Positions 25,817 to 32,560 of a DNA stretch of 64,000 nt are shown in pieces. This stretch comes from JANQJA01 sp965267485. GTDB taxonomy: Bacteria; Pseudomonadota; Gammaproteobacteria; Pseudomonadales; Azotimanducaceae. The DNA lies in contig OZ254080.1 of the NCBI GenBank assembly GCA_965267485.1, positions 2,294,001 to 2,358,000 on the forward strand. The letters are read 5' to 3'. The notes below the pieces were generated by a model, which was given only the letters and a program-made list of their open reading frames with translations, was not told the origin of the DNA and searched no databases. The first letter of the stretch is position 1, and the number at the start of each line of letters is the position of its first letter. Made by a program: the position numbers and the translations under genes.

Positions 25817-27028
25817 GTGGCAGCACCGCTCGACGACATCACCGTGATCGAAATCGACAACTGGATGGCATCCCCGAGTGCCGGCGCCATCCTCGCGGAT
25901 CTCGGGGCAACGGTCATCAAGATCGAACCGCTGACCGGAGACCCCATGCGTGGCAATGGTCGACCGGCCAAGGTTGAAGGTGCCGCCAGCGAGTTCGACT
26001 TTCAGTTCGATGTCGACAACCGCGGCAAGTCGTCGCTGCTCTGTGATCTGACGAGTCATGACGGTCGCGAAATCGTTCACCGTCTCGTCAAGGGCGCCAA
26101 TGTGTTCATGTGCAACCTGCTGCTTGGTCGGCAAGCGAAATACGGCCTCGACCCGGAGACGCTCATGGCGATCAATCCGTCGCTGGTTCATGCAACGCTG
26201 ACCGGCTACGGCACCGAGGGTCCCGATGCCTGGCGGCCTGGCTACGACGTTACCGCGTTCTTCGGCCGGTCCGGGTTGTACGACGCAATGCGCGAGGGAG
26301 ACAACGGCGAAGTGCCGATGGCGCGTCCCGCCCAGGGTGACCACAGCACCGGCCTTGCGTTCTCGACCGCGATTCTCGCGGCGCTGCGCCACGCCGAGAA
26401 GACCGGCGAGGGTCAGGTCGTGGAAACCTCCCTGTTTGAAACCGCGGTCTGGACCCAGGCCAGCGACTATGCGACGACGGCGGTTGACCGTGCGCCGGTC
26501 CGGCGGCGCTCCCGCGAAAACATGCTGCTGCCGACCGCGAACCGCTATCCCTGCGGCGACGGCAAGTGGGTCGTCTTCAACATGCCCGAAGCGACCGCCT
26601 GGCCGAAGTTCTGCAAGGCCATTGGTCGTGACGAATGGCTCGAGGATGAACGTTTCGTCGATGCCCGATCCCGATATCGCAACATGCCGGAACTCGTACC
26701 CATGATCGACGAGGCACTGGCTGCACGGTCGAGAGACGAATGGGGTACGGTCTTCGACGAAGCCGGGCTCATCTGGGGTCCCGTGCTCGCACTGCATGAG
26801 GTGGCGTCCGATCCCCAGGCCGAGGCCATTGGCCTGTTTCCGCGTCTGACGCACGAGACCATCGGCGAATACCGCACCGTGAGCATCCCTTTCCGCTTCA
26901 AGACCGCCGAGGTCGGCCCTCGCCGGCCCGCCCCGAAGCCCGGAGAGAACACGAGGGAACTGCTGTCCGGTGCCGGCTACAGCGACGACGAGATCGAAAC
27001 GCTCTTCGACCGTAAAACCGTATCCTGA
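25817..27028 (+). CDS. Class III (CaiB/BaiF) CoA-transferase
   Basis: A 403-residue family III CoA-transferase that moves CoA between carboxylic acids. The N-terminal VIEIDNWMASPSAGAILADLGATVIKIEPLTGDPMR and DNRGKSSLLCDL are family signatures, followed by NPSLVHATLTGYGTEGPDAWRPGYD and VVETSLFETAVW. The GTG at 25817 is preceded by AAGGAGA and aligns with homologues that begin a few residues before the first strand. It stands alone between divergent acetyltransferase and the aldo/keto reductase/lar cluster (85 bp downstream), so a link to the latter is possible but not shown. Confidence 0.9.
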   Translation: MAAPLDDITVIEIDNWMASPSAGAILADLGATVIKIEPLTGDPMRGNGRPAKVEGAASEFDFQFDVDNRGKSSLLCDLTSHDGREIVHRLVKGANVFMCNLLLGRQAKYGLDPETLMAINPSLVHATLTGYGTEGPDAWRPGYDVTAFFGRSGLYDAMREGDNGEVPMARPAQGDHSTGLAFSTAILAALRHAEKTGEGQVVETSLFETAVWTQASDYATTAVDRAPVRRRSRENMLLPTANRYPCGDGKWVVFNMPEATAWPKFCKAIGRDEWLEDERFVDARSRYRNMPELVPMIDEALAARSRDEWGTVFDEAGLIWGPVLALHEVASDPQAEAIGLFPRLTHETIGEYRTVSIPFRFKTAEVGPRRPAPKPGENTRELLSGAGYSDDEIETLFDRKTVS

Positions 27029-27113
27029 TTGGGGTCTTCCACGGTTCTCGTTGACGCTCGACATGCCATCGTTATAGTCAGACCAAAGGGGCATTTCTGC
27101 CACGGAGGATTCG

Positions 27114-28349
27114 ATGAAGAAGCCGATGAACCGACGGAACTTTCTTCGCCTGTCTGCGCTGACCGGCGTTGCAACAGGCATCCCGTTCACCGCGGCTCGG
27201 GCGAGCGCCAGTACCGCCGGCGCCGCGAGCCAGGCGAGGGTCAACCGCTACGTGCGACTTGGCCGGACCAATCTCGAAATCGCGGATATCTCGTTCGGTT
27301 CGAGCCGGCTCCGAACCGGTGAGGAACATCTCGTGCACCACGCGCTGGACAAGGGCGTGAACTACATCGACACCGCCGAGAGCTATACCGGCGGTGCTTC
27401 CGAAACCGTGATCGGCAAGGCGCTGAAGGGGCGTCCAAGGGATGACGTCATCATTGCGACGAAGGCTTCGATTGGCGCCTCGGACTCTGCCGAATCCATC
27501 ATGGATCGGCTGGACGACAGCCTGCGCCGCTTGCAGACGGACCACGTCGAGGTGTTCTTCAATCACGCAGTGAACGACGTCAACCGGTTGCGCAATCCTG
27601 AGTGGTTCGAGTTCGTCGAGCGCGCCAAACGGCAAGGCAAGATCCAGTTCACCGGCATGTCGGGTCACGGCGGCTACCTGATCGACTGCGTCAACTATGC
27701 GGTTGATGAGGACATGTTCGACGTGATGCTGCTGGCCCACAACTTCGGCGAGGATCCCGCCTTCTACGAGCAGTTCACCAGAGCATTCGATTTCGTGGCG
27801 AACCAGACCGGCCTCCCCGCTGCGATGAAGCGCGCGAAAGAAAAGGATGTGGGTATCGTCGCCATGAAAGTGCTTCGCGGTGCAAAACTGAATGACATGC
27901 GACCGTTCGAACAAAACGGCCACACCTATTCACAGGCCGCGTTCAAGTGGGCGCTGCGCATGGACACCACCGACGCGGCTGTCATCTCGATGACGTCGAC
28001 GGATCTCATCGACGAGTTTCTCGGTGCGTCCGGCGAGACCGAAATCACCCAGCACGATTTCGAACTGCTGGAAACCTACGCGCGCATGACGGACATGACG
28101 TACTGCCGGCACGCGTGCAACGATTGTGAGGGCTCCTGCCCCTTCGAGGTACCGATCTCCGACGTCCTCCGTACCCGAATGTATGCCGTCGACTATCAGG
28201 ATCTCGCGTTCGCGAAGGACGAGTATGCAGGGCTCGGCGGTGGCGCCGCGGCCTGTCTCGGCTGCGACGGCAAACCCTGTCAGGACGCCTGCACCCACGG
28301 TCTCAATATCGCCAAACTGTGCGGGCCGACCCACCTCATGCTGGGCTGA
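27114..28349 (+). CDS. Tat-exported aldo/keto reductase with C-terminal 4Fe-4S ferredoxin domain
   Basis: A 411-residue protein. The N-terminus has a twin-arginine signal (NRRNFLRLSALTGVATGIPF), so it is exported folded to the periplasm. The TIM-barrel domain shows VRLGRTNLEIADISFGSSRL, the catalytic NYIDTAESYTGG and ATKASIG, as in aldo/keto reductases. The C-terminal segment carries two cysteine clusters, CRHACNDCEGSC and CLGCDGKPCQDAC, spaced as in ferredoxin-type iron-sulfur domains of the YgjR-like AKRs. It directly precedes larC (gap 4 bp) and is probably in the same operon. Export needs cofactor and cluster loading in the cytosol first. The substrate is unknown. Confidence 0.88.
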   Translation: MKKPMNRRNFLRLSALTGVATGIPFTAARASASTAGAASQARVNRYVRLGRTNLEIADISFGSSRLRTGEEHLVHHALDKGVNYIDTAESYTGGASETVIGKALKGRPRDDVIIATKASIGASDSAESIMDRLDDSLRRLQTDHVEVFFNHAVNDVNRLRNPEWFEFVERAKRQGKIQFTGMSGHGGYLIDCVNYAVDEDMFDVMLLAHNFGEDPAFYEQFTRAFDFVANQTGLPAAMKRAKEKDVGIVAMKVLRGAKLNDMRPFEQNGHTYSQAAFKWALRMDTTDAAVISMTSTDLIDEFLGASGETEITQHDFELLETYARMTDMTYCRHACNDCEGSCPFEVPISDVLRTRMYAVDYQDLAFAKDEYAGLGGGAAACLGCDGKPCQDACTHGLNIAKLCGPTHLMLG

Positions 28350-28353
28350 TTGA

Positions 28354-29532
28354 TTGCACATTCATCTCGACCTCGTGGGCGGATTGTCGGGTGACATGTT
28401 CATCGGCGGTCTGCTGGACGCCTTTCCGCATCTGGCGGATGCGCTGCCCGGCCAGCTGGAGGATGCCGGCTTCACCGACCTCGTGCGCCTCGAACGTGAG
28501 GTGGTCAACGACGGCACCCTGACCGGCACAGGTTTTCGGGTCCACGCGGCGGCAGACGCCCATGGCCACCACCATCGGCACTACAGCGAAATCCGTCGAA
28601 TCATCGGCGATTCCCGGCTCACAGACGCGGTCAAGCAACATGCCGTCGGCATCTTCCATCACATTGCCGAAGCCGAGGCCGCCATTCACGGCAAGTCCAT
28701 CGACGATGTCGCGTTCCATGAGGTGGGCGCCTGGGACTCGATCGCCGACATTGTCTGCGCGGCGTCGCTCATCGCCGAACTGGACGCCTCATGGAGTGTC
28801 TCGTCGGTGCCGCTGGGACGTGGCCAGGTGAAAACGGCACACGGCATGCTCCCGGTTCCGGCACCGGCCACCGCACTCATGCTTGAAGGCTTCGAATGCC
28901 ATGACGACGGCATCGACGGTGAGCGCGTCACGCCGACCGGCGCCGCGATACTGCGCCATCTCGATCCATCCCGGTCGCCACCGCCCGGGCTGCGCATCAC
29001 CGCCAGTGGTTTCGGCTTCGGCAGCAAACGCTTTCAGGGTCTGTCGAATGTGACGCGGGTGCTGGTGTTCGACGAGACTTCTTCCTCGCCCTGGGACATT
29101 GACCAGGTGCTGCAGCTTGAATTCGAGGTCGATGACCAGACCGGCGAGGAGATCGCATGGGGAGCCGGAAAGCTGCGGGAAACCGCAGGTGTCCTCGACG
29201 TCACCACTGTGCAGGTCATCGGCAAGAAGGGGCGCCCCGCCGTCACGCTGCGCGTTCTGTCGACGCCGGATCACGAAGCCGCTGTCATGGACGCCTGCTT
29301 TCGGTTCACGACCACGCTCGGCATTCGGCGACAGATCGCAACACGCGCGGTACTGCGCCGGGAGCAAGCCACGGCCGGCATCGACGGCAATGACATCAGC
29401 ATCAAGCGTGCGGACCGCCCGGGCGGCACGACGGTCAAGATCGAAGACAGCGACCTTGCAAGGGCAGACTCCCTCGCCGAGCGCCGCCGGATGCAGTCGG
29501 CTATCCAGCACCTGCGGAGCAATTCGGAATGA
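28354..29532 (+). CDS. larC: LarC: nickel insertion for nickel-pincer cofactor
   Basis: A 392-residue LarC (DUF111) protein, which uses CTP to insert nickel into the pyridinium-dithioacid mononucleotide made by LarB and LarE. The signature HIHLDLVGGLSGDMFIGGLLDAFP is at the very N-terminus, followed by HEVGAWDSIADIV and RVTPTGAAIL. In Lactobacillus the gene is split and needs a frameshift; here it is one unbroken frame. The start is a TTG at 28354, 4 bp after the AKR stop, because the conserved motif begins at residue 2. The 3' end overlaps larE by ATGA. Confidence 0.93.
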   Translation: MHIHLDLVGGLSGDMFIGGLLDAFPHLADALPGQLEDAGFTDLVRLEREVVNDGTLTGTGFRVHAAADAHGHHHRHYSEIRRIIGDSRLTDAVKQHAVGIFHHIAEAEAAIHGKSIDDVAFHEVGAWDSIADIVCAASLIAELDASWSVSSVPLGRGQVKTAHGMLPVPAPATALMLEGFECHDDGIDGERVTPTGAAILRHLDPSRSPPPGLRITASGFGFGSKRFQGLSNVTRVLVFDETSSSPWDIDQVLQLEFEVDDQTGEEIAWGAGKLRETAGVLDVTTVQVIGKKGRPAVTLRVLSTPDHEAAVMDACFRFTTTLGIRRQIATRAVLRREQATAGIDGNDISIKRADRPGGTTVKIEDSDLARADSLAERRRMQSAIQHLRSNSE

Positions 29533-30359
29533 GTCACCTCGATGCGCTGAAGGCGAGTCTGCGAGAGATGGGGCCCGTTGCGGTCGCCGTCAGTGGCGGC
29601 GTCGACAGCATGACGCTCGCCTACGTCGCACACGAAATCGACCCGGCGACGGAAATCTACCACGCGCTCTCGCCGGCGGTGCCGACGCAGGCAACAGACC
29701 GGGTCAAGACGTACGCCGAGCGCAATGGCTGGTCTCTCAGGCTCATTGATGCCGGCGAAATGAACGATGCCGACTACCTCGGCAATCCGGTCAATCGTTG
29801 CTACTTCTGCAAGACCAATCTGTACGATACCGTGACACAGCACACGTCGCTGTGTGTCGTTTCCGGGACGAATCTCGATGATCTGGGTGACTACCGGCCC
29901 GGCCTGATTGCCGCGAGCGAACACCAGGTTCGCCATCCGTTCGTCGAGGCGGGCATCGACAAATCAACGCTTCGCAACATTGCCCGCTCGTTGGGACTGA
30001 CGGACCTTTCGACGTTGCCTGCCGCACCCTGCCTCTCGAGTCGCGTGACCACCGGCATTGCCATCGATGCGGGACTGCTGCCGGTTATCAACACGATCGA
30101 GTCAGGATTGTGGCAGCGCCTCCCGGCCGAACTCGGCGTCATGGGCGTGCGCTGTCGCATTCGCCCGGAAGAAGTCGCCATTGAGATCGAGACGTCGGCC
30201 GCACTCGATACCGAAGCAATCTGGGCAAGGGACGCGAGGAACTTCACTGCCGAAACGCTTCGCGCCGCCGGTTACGATAAGCGGGCCCATCGGATCGTGG
30301 TCGAACCCTACCGGCGCGGCAGCGCGTTTCTCGTCGAGTCGGTCGAGGTCAGTCCATGA
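29529..30359 (+). CDS. larE: LarE: ATP-dependent sacrificial sulfur transferase
   Basis: A 276-residue PP-loop protein. LarE adenylates the LarB product and donates the sulfur of its own cysteine (in the Lactobacillus enzyme) to make the dithioacid. The PP-loop AVSGGVDSMTLA, the motif NPVNRCYFCKTNLYD and PCLSSRVTTGIAI with the sulfur-donating Cys are present, so this is the sacrificial Cys form rather than the cluster form. It overlaps larC at its start (ATGA) and larB at its end (ATGA). Confidence 0.94.
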   Translation: MSHLDALKASLREMGPVAVAVSGGVDSMTLAYVAHEIDPATEIYHALSPAVPTQATDRVKTYAERNGWSLRLIDAGEMNDADYLGNPVNRCYFCKTNLYDTVTQHTSLCVVSGTNLDDLGDYRPGLIAASEHQVRHPFVEAGIDKSTLRNIARSLGLTDLSTLPAAPCLSSRVTTGIAIDAGLLPVINTIESGLWQRLPAELGVMGVRCRIRPEEVAIEIETSAALDTEAIWARDARNFTAETLRAAGYDKRAHRIVVEPYRRGSAFLVESVEVSP

Positions 30360-31009
30360 ACGATGAGGTCAAGCTCGACTTCGAGCGCGTCCGGCGAACA
30401 GGGCTCGCGGAGGCGGTCTTCTGCGCCGGCAAGTCGCCAGCGCAGTTGGAGGCCATCTGTGAGTCGCTCGTCGCCGACCGCCAGTCAATGCTGTTCACTC
30501 GCCTCGAGCGCGAACAATATACGGCACTGGCGTCAACGTTCCCCGGGCTCATCGATTACGACGAGGTCTCGAAAACCGGTTTCGTGGGCGCGTCTGCCCT
30601 CGGCACCGCAACCGACGTCGCCATCGTTACCGGTGGCAGTTCCGACGTACCGGTTGCCGCAGAAGCAGCGCGAACCCTCACGTACTACGGTCATCGTTCG
30701 ACCCGCATCAATGATGTCGGGGTCGCGGGTCTCTGGCGTGTAACGGAAAGGCTCGATGAGATTCGCGCGCACCGGATAGCGATCTGTGTTGCGGGTATGG
30801 ATGCCGCGTTGCCGACCGTGCTTGGCGGACTCATACCCTGCGTCATGATTGCCGTCCCGACTTCGGTTGGCTATGGCATGACATCGGGTGGCGAAACCGC
30901 GCTCCGCTCGCTGCTGGTCAGCTGCGCGCCGGGACTCACCGTCGTCAACATCGACAACGGCTATGGCGCCGCGTGCGCCGCGATACGGATACTCAATCAG
31001 CTGCAGTGA
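30356..31009 (+). CDS. larB: LarB: NaAD carboxylase/hydrolase
   Basis: A 217-residue LarB, an AIR-carboxylase-like enzyme that carboxylates and hydrolyses nicotinic acid adenine dinucleotide to start nickel-pincer cofactor synthesis. GGSSDVPVAAEAARTLTYYGH, INDVGVAGLWRV and VAGMDAALPTVLGGLIPCVMIAVPTSVGYG are the PurE-like core. Start ATG at 30356 overlaps the larE stop. It ends the operon; the next gene is convergent 5 bp away. The user enzyme larA (lactate racemase family) is not in this window. Confidence 0.94.
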   Translation: MNDEVKLDFERVRRTGLAEAVFCAGKSPAQLEAICESLVADRQSMLFTRLEREQYTALASTFPGLIDYDEVSKTGFVGASALGTATDVAIVTGGSSDVPVAAEAARTLTYYGHRSTRINDVGVAGLWRVTERLDEIRAHRIAICVAGMDAALPTVLGGLIPCVMIAVPTSVGYGMTSGGETALRSLLVSCAPGLTVVNIDNGYGAACAAIRILNQLQ

Positions 31010-31014
31010 CGGCC

Positions 31015-31908
31015 CTAACGCACGTCATCCATGACGCCGCGCTCAAAGAGGGGTTCGAGTTCGAGTCCTGAGGCATCGTTCTCGACAGCCTGCTCGAGGG
31101 CACGGACATCAGCCGGCTGCGCTGCCGCCGCGGCATCGAGCACCGTCTTCAGCAGCGTCGCATCGCTCGATGAGTTCAGGAAGAGTCCGGGACGTCTCAG
31201 GACCCATTGGACCGCACGCGTAATGGCATCGGCATCCCGGATTGGCTCGTACCAGCTCAGGCGCCGGGATTCGTCATCCTCTCGCCAGCGCCGGCGCGCA
31301 ATTGCCTTGATCGTCTGCATGGCGACGCCGCGTGTCTGGCACACCTGATAAAGCTGCTCGAACTCCTCGGCGTACCGCTTGTCCTGCAGCGACATCACGC
31401 TGTAGGGACACAGGACCGAGGCAAAGTCGAACGCTTCCAGACTCCGGAGGTGCATCTCCGCAATCCGCGTGCCGTGACCCGTCACGCCGATAAAGCGGAC
31501 GAGCCCCTGCTCGCGGGCTTCGACGGCGGCCTCGAGACAACCACCCGGCCCCATCGCGGTCTCCCAGTCCGGGTCGTTGTTCAGGTTGTGGAACTGGATC
31601 AGATCGACGTGCTCAACCTGCATTCGTTCCAGCGAGCGTTCGATGCTTGCCATTGCACCATCACGGGTCCGCTCGCCGGTCTTGGTCGCGAGAAACACAT
31701 CCTGACGATGATCCTGCAGGAACGGTGCAAGACGGAGTTCGGACTCACCGTAGCTCGCGGCTGTATCGATGTGGTTGACGCCATAGTCTCGCACGAGTTC
31801 CAGCGTGCGGTCGGCGCGCTCCTGGCTCATGCCGCCGAGCGCTGCGGCGCCGAAAAGGATTCTGGTGCTCTGGTGTCCGGTGTTGCCGAAAGGGATTTTT
31901 TCGATCAT
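31015..31908 (-). CDS. Aldo/keto reductase
   Basis: A 297-residue cytosolic aldo/keto reductase. Signature IDTAASYGESELRLAPFL (catalytic Tyr), the Lys in ATKTGERT, and HVDLIQFHNLN (His) make a full active site. No signal or Fe-S motifs are present, unlike the larger AKR at 27.1 kb. The N-terminus MIEKIPFGNTGHQSTRILFG is a standard start. Its promoter must lie in the 31909-31996 gap, just after the terminator of the DUF3718 gene. It is convergent with larB. Substrate unknown. Confidence 0.9.
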   Translation of the reverse strand: MIEKIPFGNTGHQSTRILFGAAALGGMSQERADRTLELVRDYGVNHIDTAASYGESELRLAPFLQDHRQDVFLATKTGERTRDGAMASIERSLERMQVEHVDLIQFHNLNNDPDWETAMGPGGCLEAAVEAREQGLVRFIGVTGHGTRIAEMHLRSLEAFDFASVLCPYSVMSLQDKRYAEEFEQLYQVCQTRGVAMQTIKAIARRRWREDDESRRLSWYEPIRDADAITRAVQWVLRRPGLFLNSSSDATLLKTVLDAAAAAQPADVRALEQAVENDASGLELEPLFERGVMDDVR

Positions 31909-31996
31909 GTCGCGCTCCTGCTCGCCTTCCGGGCTACGGTAACGCGATAGTTCGCCAAGCGAAACTCAATTCAGGGTTGAGTGCGCCCAGACGGAC

Positions 31997-32024
31997 AAAA
32001 AAAACGCGAACCTTTCGGTTCGCG
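31997..32024 (-). terminator. Rho-independent terminator of the DUF3718 gene
   Basis: On the minus strand an 8-bp stem CGCGAACC/GGTTCGCG with a GAAA loop is followed by eight T. It lies 45 bp after the stop of the minus-strand DUF3718 gene and isolates it from the AKR downstream. Confidence 0.92.
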
Positions 32025-32068
32025 CTCTTCATGCTTCGATCGACTGATCGTGTCGATGTTTGAAAGGG

Positions 32069-32359
32069 CTACTGCTCGCGCTTCGGCTGCGGAACAACCT
32101 GCGTGATGATCTGCTCGGTGCCGTATTCCGCGCGGAATTCGCGCGGCGACATGCCGTTACAGGTCAACTGGCGAAGCCGCGTGTGATTCACGCCGAGTTC
32201 CTTGGCCTTCTCTTTCAGGACGTACTTGGATTCCAGTGCTGCCATGCAGAGCTGCGAATAGACATCGCCAGCAGCGGTCAGCCGTGTCGGTTGGTTCTCG
32301 GGGCCTGCAAAGGAAGCGGCGCTGATGGCCATGGCCGCAATAAACGTAAGGAACTTCAT
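32069..32359 (-). CDS. Small secreted DUF3718 protein
   Basis: A 96-residue protein with a signal peptide (MKFLTFIAAMAISAASFAG, cut after SFA). The mature 77 residues contain two cysteines in SQLCMAAL and RQLTCNGMSPREFRAEYG, matching the family DUF3718, whose members are small periplasmic proteins of unknown function in marine gammaproteobacteria. The cysteines probably form a disulfide. The ATG at 32359 has a GAGGAGA ribosome site. It is monocistronic: a strong terminator follows, and the gene before it ends in its own terminator. Confidence 0.85.
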   Translation of the reverse strand: MKFLTFIAAMAISAASFAGPENQPTRLTAAGDVYSQLCMAALESKYVLKEKAKELGVNHTRLRQLTCNGMSPREFRAEYGTEQIITQVVPQPKREQ

Positions 32360-32392
32360 CTTGTCTCCTCTTCTCACGTCGTGTGTTAAGAA

Positions 32393-32415
32393 AAGACTAA
32401 GAAAACGGTAGTCTT
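32393..32415 (-). promoter_or_regulatory. Inverted repeat in the DUF3718 gene leader
   Basis: AAGACTA and TAGTCTT form a 7-bp inverted repeat with a 9-base spacer, 34 bp upstream of the ATG in a very AT-rich leader. It may be an operator or a leader hairpin; nothing identifies the binder. Confidence 0.4.
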
Positions 32416-32487
32416 AATGCAATCTTTATATTGTTAATATTTTCTACATTTTCTGGAATTCTTTCATTTTCAATAGGTTATGAACGA

Positions 32488-32511
32488 AAACGGGGGCCGT
32501 AGCCCCCGTTT
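32488..32511 (-). terminator. Rho-independent terminator after the TonB receptor gene
   Basis: A 10-bp stem AAACGGGGGC/GCCCCCGTTT with a 4-base loop is followed, on the minus strand, by TTCGTT. It lies 50 bp beyond the receptor stop. The T-run partly inside the stem makes it usable in both directions. Confidence 0.75.
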
Positions 32512-32523
32512 CCAGGACATCGA

Positions 32524-32546
32524 AATGTTAAGAGTATCTTAACATT
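32524..32546. repeat. Perfect 10-bp inverted repeat between receptor stop and terminator
   Basis: AATGTTAAGA-GTA-TCTTAACATT, 15 bp after the receptor stop. It could form a hairpin with a 3-base loop or act as a dyad protein site. Its TTAAG core recalls the TTAAAG motif upstream of the partner lipoprotein gene. Confidence 0.6.
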
Positions 32547-32560
32547 CGCTCGATTTCAGC

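Noticed and set aside
25733..27244. A 503-codon open frame on the minus strand across the CoA-transferase
   Set aside because: It is the antisense shadow of a gene with clear class III CoA-transferase motifs; its own translation shows no family pattern.
27114..31009. A lactate racemase operon
   Set aside because: The cofactor genes are present but larA is not in the window, so lactate racemisation cannot be claimed.
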